From assembly GCA_002167435.2 (NCBI GenBank), contig NHBR02000148.1, positions 1-56,068 on the forward strand: a DNA stretch of 56,068 nucleotides, in the 5' to 3' direction. Each line of letters starts with the position of its first letter. The first letter of the stretch is position 1. The notes beneath the pieces are model-generated. The model did not search any database. It was not told the DNA's origin and worked only from the letters and a program-made list of their open reading frames with translations. The stretch comes from Allomuricauda sp. TMED12. GTDB taxonomy: Bacteria; Bacteroidota; Bacteroidia; Flavobacteriales; Flavobacteriaceae. The position numbers and the translations under genes were made by a program. Positions 25,052 through 32,993 of this stretch are shown here, one piece after another.

Positions 25052-26806
25052 ATGAGCAATAGCCCCTTTAATCACAGTCATTTTCTTGGGTATGTAAATT
25101 TTGTATCCCCTGCATTTGTGAAAGTGCATTTCCCGTCTTCTGTTTTGATGAAAACATTTGTTCACCACGCAGAAGTGTTGAGAGGTGGACTTGTAGGAAA
25201 CTATATTGTTGTTGAGGGAGAGGAAAAAGGTTTTCTGGGAAAAATGTTGGAAATATCGTTACCTGAAAAAGAACGGTTGGAATTAAGTGAAAGAACTTTT
25301 TCAACTAAAGCATTTCATCCAGTAGGAAGAATAGAAATTCTTTTATCATTTGATTTGTTTGACCCGAGTAGAATAGAAAAAGGGATAAATAGCCTCCCAC
25401 TCATTGGTTCTAAGGTATTCATTTGTTCGTCGGAATTTCTTTCTACACATTTCAAAACCTTTGGCATAAAACCCGAAAATATCGAACATTCTCCTACTTT
25501 TAGAATGGGGAATTTGATATACGATAAAAATGTTCCCGTAGATATTTCTTTGCAAGCGATATTTAGTCGTCATTGTGCGGTTGTTGGTACAACAGGAGGA
25601 GGGAAAAGTTATACCATCAGCAAATTTATTGAGGGAGTTATAGAAACCGGAGCAAAAGCTATAATCTTAGACCCAACGGGAGAATACTCTACATTTGATG
25701 CTCATCCAAAAGTTGACCATTCAACACTGATTTCAGAAAGCTATTTTCCATATCAGAATTTAACCATTAATGATTTATTCGTTCTGTTCAGACCATCAGG
25801 ACAAGTACAGCAACCCGTTTTATTGGAAGCTATTAAGTCGTTAAAAGTTGCACATTGCTTATTAGGGAATATTCCTAATAATGGACATAATAATGATGGA
25901 ACTAACGATACTTTTACATTCAGGGGTCAGCAAGTAGTTATAAATAATGGATTAGTTGTAAAACAAAATAATATTACTGCGGCATATAATAATGCCTACT
26001 TTACTTATAAATCTATTATAGAAGATTTCACAATAAATAATTTCAGTATAAATCTACTCCACAGGCAAATAGGGAATGAATGTTTTCAAATATTCAACGA
26101 CCGTTGGGCAAACAATAGAGATGAAAGAAATTATGGAAATGCAACGAGTTTAATAATGCGTGTTAACAATGTAATATCGGACAATGATTATTCCGGTATG
26201 TTTGGATTTAATGCTCCAACCACAAATAACCTAATAACCAAGATAGACGAGTTTTTGAATAATCCAGAATTAAATATTTTAAGAATTGGTTTTGAAAATG
26301 TACCTTATAATTTTCAGGCAAGAGAAATCTTGGCAAATTCATTGGGAAGATACTTATTGAATAAAGCTCGAACTAATATTTTCAGAGAAAATCCTCTAAT
26401 TCTCTTTGTAGATGAAGCCCATCAGTTTTTAAACAAGAAAATTAAGGATGAATATTTTGAAAGCACAGAATTAAATGCTTTTGATAACATTGCTAAAGAA
26501 AGTCGTAAATATGGATTATTTCTATGTTTATCAACACAAATGCCAAGAGATATTCCTGTTGGTACGCTAAGTCAAATGGGAACATTCATTACTCATAGGC
26601 TGATAAATTATCAAGATAAGGAAGCAATCGCGAGTGCTTGCTCGACTGCCAATAAAGAAACTCTTTCTTTTTTACCATCTTTAGGGTCAGGAGAAGCAAT
26701 TATTATGGGAGTTGATTTTCCAATGCCAATATCAGTCAAAGTAGATATGCCAACAATTACACCGAAGTTCGATACTCCAAAATTTGTAAAAATAGCGGGC
26801 ACTTAG
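25052..26806 (+). CDS. HerA-like ATPase (SIR2-HerA system)
   Basis: A 584-residue HerA/FtsK-type AAA+ ATPase with an N-terminal HAS-barrel-like region (about 1-150). Walker A GTTGGGKS is at about 179-186, then AIILDPTGEYSTFD, and a Walker B NPLILFVDEAHQFL near 449-460, followed by a sensor region (GLFLCLSTQMPRDIP). HerA forms hexamers that translocate on double-stranded DNA; paired with SIR2 it makes an anti-phage complex. It lies 2 bp after SIR2 and converges with traD, leaving a 56-bp gap with no evident terminator. AT-rich compared with flanking tra genes. Confidence 0.9.
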   Translation: MSNSPFNHSHFLGYVNFVSPAFVKVHFPSSVLMKTFVHHAEVLRGGLVGNYIVVEGEEKGFLGKMLEISLPEKERLELSERTFSTKAFHPVGRIEILLSFDLFDPSRIEKGINSLPLIGSKVFICSSEFLSTHFKTFGIKPENIEHSPTFRMGNLIYDKNVPVDISLQAIFSRHCAVVGTTGGGKSYTISKFIEGVIETGAKAIILDPTGEYSTFDAHPKVDHSTLISESYFPYQNLTINDLFVLFRPSGQVQQPVLLEAIKSLKVAHCLLGNIPNNGHNNDGTNDTFTFRGQQVVINNGLVVKQNNITAAYNNAYFTYKSIIEDFTINNFSINLLHRQIGNECFQIFNDRWANNRDERNYGNATSLIMRVNNVISDNDYSGMFGFNAPTTNNLITKIDEFLNNPELNILRIGFENVPYNFQAREILANSLGRYLLNKARTNIFRENPLILFVDEAHQFLNKKIKDEYFESTELNAFDNIAKESRKYGLFLCLSTQMPRDIPVGTLSQMGTFITHRLINYQDKEAIASACSTANKETLSFLPSLGSGEAIIMGVDFPMPISVKVDMPTITPKFDTPKFVKIAGT

Positions 26807-26862
26807 TTTTATAGCGTTTGAACAATTTTTAATTTGTGTCTAACATACAAAAGGGAGCTTGC

Positions 26863-27498
26863 CTAAACAAACTCCTCAATGTCAAAATCACTCAAATCAC
26901 TTTTCCGCAAAGTGGAAGAACTGTCTTCCGTTTCAGATGAAAGGGTGCTATCCAAAAGCTCGGCTATTCTTCGGGAAGCATCTTCCATAGAATTCTCCAA
27001 TAGGCTGAATAATTCGGTTCCCTGTATTTTTTGAACTATGGCTATCGCTGTTTCCTTTTGGGCTGGTTCCAATTCTTCTTTTTGGAGCAACACCCCCACG
27101 GAGCTTAGTTCTTCAAAGGTAACCCCTTGGGCAAAACCGTCATCGCCACCGGATATTCCGTACCTGTTCCAATCTTCTTCCTCTTCCTCCAAATCAGGTA
27201 TATTACTGAAAACTTCGTCCAGCTCTTCCTTGCGGATTTGAATGCCGACGTTTTCATTTTCGTCGTATTCAATGTCTAAATTAGCGGGGTTTATCTCCGG
27301 TTCCTCAATTTGGCGTTCATTGGCAGCGTTTGGCATTGAAAGGCGTTCTACGGATTTTGGCTGCCCCATAATATCGGGCAGGTTCGGATTGACTTTCTTC
27401 TGCGGAGGTACTTGTTTTGTCCTTTTCTTAATGACAATCTTATCCTGTAAAAGCAGGACAATGACTATCAGCAGGCATATCACAATTACTATTTCCAT
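26863..27498 (-). CDS. Conjugative transfer protein, TraD-like
   Basis: A 211-residue protein with an N-terminal membrane helix (about 2-18, EIVIVICLLIVIVLLLQ), a basic stretch, and then a long acidic part (EEEEEDWNRYG). A helical C-terminal domain follows (GVLLQKEELEPAQKETAIAIVQKIQGTELFSLLENSMEDASRRIAELLD). Position directly after the two DUF3408 genes fits TraD of CTnDOT-type elements; the family name is a positional call. 12 bp separate it from the upstream DUF3408 gene. Confidence 0.65.
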   Translation of the reverse strand: MEIVIVICLLIVIVLLLQDKIVIKKRTKQVPPQKKVNPNLPDIMGQPKSVERLSMPNAANERQIEEPEINPANLDIEYDENENVGIQIRKEELDEVFSNIPDLEEEEEDWNRYGISGGDDGFAQGVTFEELSSVGVLLQKEELEPAQKETAIAIVQKIQGTELFSLLENSMEDASRRIAELLDSTLSSETEDSSSTLRKSDLSDFDIEEFV

Positions 27499-27510
27499 AA
27501 CGTAGGTTTT

Positions 27511-27816
27511 TTAAAACAAGCCTTTGTACTTTTCGTTGAACTCTTTTGTAATCATATCTTCAAATACTTTAAAATGATGTTCAAGAATATTATTGAGATA
27601 GGCAAACAAGGGTATTTTATCATCGCCTATAATCTGGACTATGCGGGTTAAACGCTCGTGATGTTCAGGACTTAGGTATATGCTTTTATTGCCTCTTTTC
27701 TGCATTTTATTCATTTGCATAAATGCGTTTTCATAGGTTGTTTTAGCTGTATTGCTAACTGTATCGGAGTTGCTGCCGGCTGCAACAGTATTCCTGTTCT
27801 TTTTATCTTTCTTCAT
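27511..27816 (-). CDS. DUF3408 conjugation protein (TraC/TraB-like, second copy)
   Basis: A 101-residue member of DUF3408. The disordered N-terminus is followed by KSIYLSPEHHERLTRIVQIIGDDKIPLFAYLNNILEHHF, which looks like a ribbon-helix-helix DNA-binding fold. It is a shorter paralogue of the next gene upstream (same HHERL/YHERL and NILEHHF blocks) and overlaps that gene's stop by one base. Together with the ParA protein it may form a partition- or relaxosome-associated complex; that is inference. Confidence 0.85.
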   Translation of the reverse strand: MKKDKKNRNTVAAGSNSDTVSNTAKTTYENAFMQMNKMQKRGNKSIYLSPEHHERLTRIVQIIGDDKIPLFAYLNNILEHHFKVFEDMITKEFNEKYKGLF

Positions 27817-28220
27817 TATAGAATGGGTTTAAAATGTTCATTGAAATAATCGGTAATATCGTCCCCGTACTCCCTGAAATGATGTTCAAGAATATTGTCA
27901 ATGTAAGAGTAGAGCGTTGTTCTTTCTTCCCTTGTCAGTTGAACGATGCGGAGCAATCTTTCGTGGTATTCAGGGCGTATGTAAACGACCTTGCCATTAC
28001 GCCCCGATGGAAAACGATTGACCAAAAACGTTTCCTCGTAGTCCGCTTTCTTTGATGAACTGTTACGGGCTTTTTCCCTGGGCTTGTTTTCCTTTGGTAC
28101 ATCCTGCTTTTTGTTAATGGTCGGTGGAGCAACAGGCTCATCGCCGCTTATGACGTTCATAAGGTATTCCTCATCAACATTGGGCTTTTCAAAATCGTTG
28201 TTTTTGTTATCTGAAGCCAT
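27816..28220 (-). CDS. DUF3408 conjugation protein (TraB-like, first copy)
   Basis: A 134-residue DUF3408 protein: long charged, disordered N-terminus (about 1-70), then KVVYIRPEYHERLLRIVQLTREERTTLYSYIDNILEHHFREY, a ribbon-helix-helix-like core. It lies 12 bp downstream of the ParA gene and shares its start region with the end of the operon order A-B-C-D. The repeated domain in two adjacent genes points to an old tandem duplication. Confidence 0.85.
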   Translation of the reverse strand: MASDNKNNDFEKPNVDEEYLMNVISGDEPVAPPTINKKQDVPKENKPREKARNSSSKKADYEETFLVNRFPSGRNGKVVYIRPEYHERLLRIVQLTREERTTLYSYIDNILEHHFREYGDDITDYFNEHFKPIL

Positions 28221-28232
28221 ACTTTACTATTT

Positions 28233-29000
28233 TTATAGATGAGTGATTTTTAAAAATTCCTCGACAAACAAATCCATTTTAGTTGCTTTCATTAACTGTG
28301 GTTCGGCAGGCAGCAAACTTGACCTGAATACATAACTGGCTGTGTCGTCTGTTTCCTTTCGGAAACGCTTGCTGTCCATTATCCTTGTTTCCATTATGGG
28401 CAGGTTGAGTTCTTTGATGACACTTTGATACGCATCATACAAACCTGTTTTTTCCCTGCCATCCACTTGGTTCCAGAACAGCCACATCTCTTGTTCGGGA
28501 TTGCCCTCGTCCGTTTGGGGAAGTCCGAGAAAGGCTTTGGTAAAGCCCAATGTACTTTCCACTACCAAACGGTCGGCAGTAATGGGCGAAAAGATGAAGT
28601 CCATTTTTTTTAAGGTTGTCAGTACACCTTTGGTATTGGCTGTTCCCGGCAGGTCGAAGAAAATAACATCCGGCACAACCGCCGACTGGCTTCTGTATTC
28701 CGATGCTTTCTCCAGAGCTGTTTCAGCCTTGCATTTGATAATCGGGTACGCTTTTTTGTTGATGGCTTGAAACTGCTTCATTGCCGCCTTTTTATGGTAG
28801 TCGTTCTGCATTATGGTTCTCTTATCCCGTTCACGCATATTGGTCAGGCTGTGTTGCGGAAAGTCGCAGTCCATCACCAGCACATTAAAACCTAAACGGT
28901 AGTGAAGCACACTTGCCAGCAAGGTGGTCATTGTAGATTTTCCCACACCGCCTTTTTGGGTGGAGAAGCTGATTTTTAAAGTTTTCTTTGTTGTTTCCAT
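28233..29000 (-). CDS. traA: ParA-family ATPase (TraA)
   Basis: A 255-residue ParA/MinD-type ATPase. The deviant Walker A is KGGVGKSTM (about 17-25, in ISFSTQKGGVGKST), with LVMDCDFPQHS next and VIFFDLPGT as Walker B-like motif. The family moves or positions DNA and protein cargo by ATP-dependent binding; in Bacteroidota ICEs it opens the tra operon as TraA. Its start lies about 365 bp from a 10-bp phased operator array. Confidence 0.9.
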   Translation of the reverse strand: METTKKTLKISFSTQKGGVGKSTMTTLLASVLHYRLGFNVLVMDCDFPQHSLTNMRERDKRTIMQNDYHKKAAMKQFQAINKKAYPIIKCKAETALEKASEYRSQSAVVPDVIFFDLPGTANTKGVLTTLKKMDFIFSPITADRLVVESTLGFTKAFLGLPQTDEGNPEQEMWLFWNQVDGREKTGLYDAYQSVIKELNLPIMETRIMDSKRFRKETDDTASYVFRSSLLPAEPQLMKATKMDLFVEEFLKITHL

Positions 29001-29200
29001 TATTTAAAAATTTATTGTTACACACTTTATTTGTTTTGCAGGATTGAATATTGGTTTATCTGATTATTACCTCATTCCTATATTCCTGCATTCCCTTTTG
29101 CGTACTTTCCTGCACAGGTATTTGCTTTCATTTTTGCCTTGTCAGGCACATTCTTTAGCAAGTGGCAAACCTTACAATAGGTAAATTGCTTTACCGCTTT

Positions 29201-29250
29201 TATGCTTTTACACTTTTATTGTTTTATGCTTTTAAAACCTTATGCTTTTA
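29201..29250. repeat. Iterons TATGCTTTTA x3
   Basis: The 10-mer TATGCTTTTA occurs three times, at 29201-29210, 29225-29234 and 29241-29250; the first two copies are extended upstream to TTTTATGCTTTTA. Direct repeats of this kind in an oriT region often bind the mobilisation accessory protein. Confidence 0.55.
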
Positions 29251-29365
29251 TTCCAAACTGCCTGTTTGCAAACCTGATTTTCTTCTTTGTCGAAATACAT
29301 TTTTTACTACCTGCACTAAAATTATACGGCAAATAAAGCGATTGATTTATCCGCTGATTGAGGTG

Positions 29366-29399
29366 TGGCAGTGTTTGGCACTCAAAGGCAGTCTTTGTC
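29366..29399 (-). promoter_or_regulatory. 10-bp phased operator array facing traA
   Basis: GGC at 29367, 29377 and 29387 and GTC at 29397. On the minus strand the units are GTGCCAAACA, CTGCCTTTGA and CTGCCACACC. Orientation matches a promoter for traA; a TTTATTTG-like element lies about 30 bp further on the traA side, implying a leader of roughly 300 nt. Confidence 0.65.
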
Positions 29400-29497
29400 C
29401 GGGTATCGCATTGCAATACTCTTACAGGTAGGGCTTTACTTTGTACAATGATTATTATTAACGGATTTATGCAAAAGTCTTTTGACAAAATGGAGGG

Positions 29498-29561
29498 TAA
29501 CGGGAACGGCATCGAGCCGTTTTCCCTGTTACATTTAATCCGTCCCGAAGGGCGGATTTTT
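29498..29561. repeat. Two hairpins in the oriT region
   Basis: First hairpin: TAACGGGAACGGC (29498-29510) pairs with GCCGTTTTCCCTGTTA (29516-29531), with small bulges. Second: AATCCG.CCC (29537-29546) pairs with GGG.CGGATT (from 29550) and runs into a T tract, so it could also act as a terminator. Confidence 0.6.
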
Positions 29562-29577
29562 GTGTTCAACGGAACAC

Positions 29578-29633
29578 GGCAAGTTGTGTTTTGAGCATCT
29601 CGGAATGATTTCCGATGCTCAAAACAACTTGCC
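29578..29633. repeat. 56-bp near-perfect palindrome upstream of mobA (oriT candidate)
   Basis: The left arm (29578-29605, beginning GGCAAGTTG) and the right arm (29610-29633, ending CAACTTGCC) are complementary over 24 bp, apart from two 2-nt insertions in the left arm, around a TGAT loop. No T tract follows. It ends 66 bp before the mobA start, the usual place for a relaxase recognition hairpin. Confidence 0.65.
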
Positions 29634-29699
29634 CTTTGCAGGGGGCAGAAAACACCTTCCGAAGTCAGGGTTTTGTATGGATTTTAAAATGGATTAGTG

Positions 29700-30137
29700 A
29701 TGAACGATAACAACAAAAAGCAATTGAAAAAGACCGGACGCCGCCCAAAAGAAGACCCGGCGACCATCCGCTATACGATTTCCTTTAACGAGCAGGAACA
29801 CGCCCGTTTTCTTACCCTGTTTGATAAATCAGGTATGCAGGTAAAGGCGCATTTCATAACGTCCTGCATCTTTGACAAGACCATAAAGACCATTCAGATT
29901 GACAAAGGAACGGTTGATTTTTATATGCGGCTAACCTCTTTTCACAGCCAGTTCCGTTCCATAGGTGTAAATTATAACCAGATTGTAAAGCTGTTGTACA
30001 AGCATTTTTCCGAGAAAAAAGCGGCAGCGTTCCTCTACAAATTGGAAAAACAGACGGCTGAAATGGCGATGCTATGCCAAAAAATTATTCAGCTAACCGA
30101 GGAATTTGAAGCAAAGTACCTGAAAAAACAGCCTTAG
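29700..30137 (+). CDS. mobA: Mobilisation accessory protein MobA (relaxosome)
   Basis: A 145-residue protein from ATG 29700; GTG 29697 is one codon upstream. The basic N-terminus (KKTGRRPKEDPATIRYTISFNEQEHARFLTLF) fits a ribbon-helix-helix DNA-binding domain as in MobC-type accessory proteins. The C-terminal half is helical (VNYNQIVKLLYKHFSEKKAAAFLYKLE). It should bind oriT and help the relaxase. MobB starts 3 bp downstream. Confidence 0.85.
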   Translation: MNDNNKKQLKKTGRRPKEDPATIRYTISFNEQEHARFLTLFDKSGMQVKAHFITSCIFDKTIKTIQIDKGTVDFYMRLTSFHSQFRSIGVNYNQIVKLLYKHFSEKKAAAFLYKLEKQTAEMAMLCQKIIQLTEEFEAKYLKKQP

Positions 30138-30139
30138 AA

Positions 30140-31423
30140 ATGATAGCGAAAATCGGTAGAAGCGGAAATTTATACGGAGCATTGGCGTACAATCAGCTCA
30201 AAGTGGAGAATGAAAACGGACAGATTTTGTTTGCCAATAAGATGATTGAAACCGCTAACGGGCATTATTCCGTTGCACAATTAGCCCAGTCTTTTGCGCC
30301 TTACCTGATAGCCAACCGCAATACCGAAAAACATACGTTGCATATTTCGCTCAATCCTGACCCGAATGATAAAGTAAGCGATGATAAGTTTAGGGAGATG
30401 GCAGAACAGTATATGCGGGAAATGGGTTACGGAGAACAGCCTTTTGTGGTGTTCAAACACACGGATATTGACCGCAGCCATATACACATTGTATCGGTTT
30501 GCGTGGACGAAGAGGGTAAAAAGATTTCGGACAAGTTCGAGAAAATGCGGTCTATGAATGTGTGCCGTGAGTTGGAAAGAAAACACGGATTGATACCCGC
30601 AACTGATAAGGAGCATCGGCAGAACGACAAGGTTTTCCGCCCGGTAAACTACAAAGCTGGAGATGTGAAAAGTCAAATCGCTTCAGTAGTTCGCCACTTA
30701 CCAAATTACTATAAGTTTCAGACTTTGGGCGAATACAATGCCTTGCTTTCCCTGTTCAATATTACCACCGAAAAAGTAGAGGGCGAATTGCAGGGGCAGC
30801 TACGGCAGGGTTTATTATACATTCCTTTAAACGAGAAAGGCGAAAGAGCCGGGCATCCGTTCAAGGCTTCTTTGTTTGGTAAAGATGCAGGGCTTCCGGC
30901 TTTGGAACTGTATTTTGCGAAATGCAAAACGGATTTAAAAGATAGTCCAACCAAGCAGACCTTACAATCAGCCGTTACCATTGCCTTGAAATCAACAACT
31001 GATGAAATGGGCTTTAAGAAGCAATTAGCCGAGCAGGGAATTAACGTAGTGGTGCGGAGGAATGATACAGGGCGTATTTACGGAATGACATTTATAGACC
31101 ACAATTCTAAAGCGGTTTGGAACGGTTCACGTTTGAGCAAGGAACTTTCTGCCAATGCCTTTAATGATTATTGGAACAATAATATCAAACCGGAGATTAA
31201 AGAGCCAGTTGAATTACAACCGAAAATATCTACATCAAATGATGCGGATCTTCCTGCGGAAGAACCACACCATTTGTTCGACTTCTTAACTACTGGTAAA
31301 CACGAAGATGGTTTGATTGAAGCACTGGGAGGCTTATTGCCCGAAGCCCAGGGCGAAGATTACGAGGAACAGGATTTTGCCAATAAAATGAAGAAGAAAA
31401 AGAAGAAAGGTAGTAGGTTGTAA
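30140..31423 (+). CDS. mobB: Relaxase MobB
   Basis: A 427-residue relaxase/mobilisation nuclease. The N-terminal domain has Tyr residues in the opening GRSGNLYGALAYNQLK (the catalytic Tyr is probably there). The metal-binding HxDxxRxHxH motif appears as KHTDIDRSHIHIVS (about 109-122). Next comes KFEKMRSMNVCRELERKHGL, a family mark. It nicks oriT and pilots the single strand through the T4SS. The C-terminus is acidic, then Lys-rich. Confidence 0.95.
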   Translation: MIAKIGRSGNLYGALAYNQLKVENENGQILFANKMIETANGHYSVAQLAQSFAPYLIANRNTEKHTLHISLNPDPNDKVSDDKFREMAEQYMREMGYGEQPFVVFKHTDIDRSHIHIVSVCVDEEGKKISDKFEKMRSMNVCRELERKHGLIPATDKEHRQNDKVFRPVNYKAGDVKSQIASVVRHLPNYYKFQTLGEYNALLSLFNITTEKVEGELQGQLRQGLLYIPLNEKGERAGHPFKASLFGKDAGLPALELYFAKCKTDLKDSPTKQTLQSAVTIALKSTTDEMGFKKQLAEQGINVVVRRNDTGRIYGMTFIDHNSKAVWNGSRLSKELSANAFNDYWNNNIKPEIKEPVELQPKISTSNDADLPAEEPHHLFDFLTTGKHEDGLIEALGGLLPEAQGEDYEEQDFANKMKKKKKKGSRL

Positions 31424-31517
31424 AAAATATCTATTGATTGAAATATATGTTTCATTTTTAAGGTTGTACAGCTTCAGTCTTCACACCACATATAACGAAG
31501 CTCATTTTTTTATTTTG

Positions 31518-31525
31518 TAATTTTG
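31518..31525 (+). promoter_or_regulatory. Candidate -7 promoter element, Crp/Fnr cargo operon
   Basis: TAATTTTG matches the Bacteroidota TAnnTTTG core, 25 bp before the Crp/Fnr start. A -33 TTTG is not clear. Confidence 0.4.
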
Positions 31526-31549
31526 TTACAACAAATCAGCATTGGATTA

Positions 31550-32113
31550 ATGAACATAGACCTTTTACTTGAGAATATATATCCGCTTCCAGATACTTCA
31601 AAAGAATTGCTCAAGAAATCAATTACAGAGGTTAAATATAAAAAAGGGCATATTCTTTTGAGAGCTGATAAAATTGAAAAGAACATCTACTTTATAAAGA
31701 AAGGTGTAGCAAGAGCATATTCATATAAAGATAATGATGAAATCACTTTTTGGTTTGGCAAAGAGGGCGATACTATTATTTCAATGAAAAGCTATATAGC
31801 CAATCAGAAAGGATATGAAAATGTAGAGTTGTTGGAAGATTGCGAATTATATAAACTGAAAACAACAGTCTTACAAAGACTTTTTGAGAATGATATACAT
31901 ATTGCAAATTGGGGGCGAAGATTTGCCGAAAAAGAACTTATAAAAACAGAAGAAAGGCTTATTTCTCGACAAGTCCGAACAGCTACCGAACGATATAAGG
32001 AACTTTTGAAAAACAGTCCCGATATAGTCCAGCGAGTGCAATTAGGACACATTGCTTCTTATTTAGGTATAACACAAGTCAGTTTGAGCAGAATTAGGGC
32101 AGAAATAAAGTGA
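31550..32113 (+). CDS. Crp/Fnr-family transcriptional regulator
   Basis: A 187-residue regulator from ATG 31550; a TTG 27 bp earlier is less likely. The cyclic-nucleotide-binding-type beta roll (YKKGHILLRADKIEKNIYFIKKGVARAY, then ITFWFGKEGD) is followed by a C-terminal winged helix (LGHIASYLGITQVSLSRIRAE). No FNR-type cysteine cluster is visible, so it is not an iron-sulphur sensor. It heads a cargo block with SMR and two GNAT genes and probably controls it. AT-rich. Confidence 0.9.
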   Translation: MNIDLLLENIYPLPDTSKELLKKSITEVKYKKGHILLRADKIEKNIYFIKKGVARAYSYKDNDEITFWFGKEGDTIISMKSYIANQKGYENVELLEDCELYKLKTTVLQRLFENDIHIANWGRRFAEKELIKTEERLISRQVRTATERYKELLKNSPDIVQRVQLGHIASYLGITQVSLSRIRAEIK

Positions 32114-32188
32114 ACGGCTCATTTTTTATCATTTGTAAAATTTCACCTCAATTCCGTTTCCGACCTTTGCAGATAAAGAACAAAGGAA

Positions 32189-32518
32189 ATGAATTGGATA
32201 ATTTTAGTTGTAGCAGGGTTGTTTGAAGTGGCTTTTGCATTCTGTTTGGGAAAAGCAAAAGAAACAACAGGAAATGAAATGTATTTGTGGTATGCAGGTT
32301 TTCTCGTTACCCTTACTATGAGTATGGGACTTTTGATTAAAGCAACCCAAACTTTGCCCATCGGAACGGCTTATGCCGTATGGACAGGTATCGGAGCAGT
32401 CGGAACAGTTTTAGTCGGTATTCTTGTATTTAAAGAGCCTGCAACATTTCTGCGAATACTTTTTCTTATCACTTTAATAGGCTCGATTGTCGGGCTGAAA
32501 GCCGTATCAGCTCATTAA
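32189..32518 (+). CDS. SMR-family efflux protein (SugE/Gdx-like)
   Basis: A 109-residue four-helix small multidrug resistance protein. TM1 holds the essential Glu in AGLFEVAFAF (residue 13); GTAYAVWTGIGAVGTVLVGI in TM3 is the SMR signature. The sequence is closer to the SugE/Gdx branch (guanidinium or quaternary ammonium export) than to EmrE. These proteins work as antiparallel dimers in the inner membrane, with proton antiport. Substrate is inferred. Confidence 0.9.
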   Translation: MNWIILVVAGLFEVAFAFCLGKAKETTGNEMYLWYAGFLVTLTMSMGLLIKATQTLPIGTAYAVWTGIGAVGTVLVGILVFKEPATFLRILFLITLIGSIVGLKAVSAH

Positions 32519-32534
32519 ATAATGTTTTAAAAAA

Positions 32535-32993
32535 ATGAATATAACAATAAGAAAAGCCGAAGAAAAGGACAGCGAGAAAGTTTGGCATTTAATGAAAGAA
32601 TTGGCTGTTTTTGAAAAATACATTGACAGTTTTGCCATTACACCCGAAATTGTCAGAAACAGCGGATTTAAGAAAAACCCACCCGATTTTTATTGCCTTG
32701 TGGCAGAAGATAATGATAAAATCGCAGGAATGTTGGTTTATTATTTTCTTCCTTATACAGCCCAAAACCGTCCTGCTATTTATATGAAAGAGCTCTATGT
32801 GGACGAAAATTATCGTGGTCAGAAAATTGGCGAACAACTAATGAATGCGTTAAAAACTGAAGCAGAACAAAATAATTGCAGTCAAATAAAATGGACGGTT
32901 GCACCGTGGAATAAAGTAGGAGTGAAATTTTATGAACGATTAGGAGCAAGAGAAAATACCGAATGGCTTAACTACGAATGGAATTTAAAATAG
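32535..32993 (+). CDS. GNAT acetyltransferase, spermidine/spermine acetyltransferase-like
   Basis: A 152-residue GNAT enzyme that uses acetyl-CoA. The pattern IRKAEEKDSEKVWHLMKELAVFEKY at the start, FYCLVAEDNDKIAGMLVYYF in the middle, ELYVDENYRGQKIGEQLM for the acetyl-CoA loop (R/Q-x-x-G-x-G type) and WNKVGVKFYERLGA at the end resembles diamine N-acetyltransferases (SSAT). It follows SMR by 16 bp and abuts the next GNAT gene. Substrate is not proven. Confidence 0.85.
   Translation: MNITIRKAEEKDSEKVWHLMKELAVFEKYIDSFAITPEIVRNSGFKKNPPDFYCLVAEDNDKIAGMLVYYFLPYTAQNRPAIYMKELYVDENYRGQKIGEQLMNALKTEAEQNNCSQIKWTVAPWNKVGVKFYERLGARENTEWLNYEWNLK

Larger units (their letters stand above)
29001..29699. other. 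Probable oriT and divergent control region
   Basis: A 699-bp gene-free stretch between traA (minus) and mobA (plus). It contains 10-bp iterons, a 10-bp phased operator array facing traA, and three strong inverted repeats next to mobA. Clustered repeats beside relaxase genes are typical of an origin of transfer. Small open frames here lack credible starts. No nick site could be identified by sequence match. Confidence 0.6.

Noticed and set aside
29001..29699. Small open frames in the traA-mobA gap as genes
   Set aside because: They cross repeats and hairpins in several frames and have no plausible starts; the region reads better as oriT.
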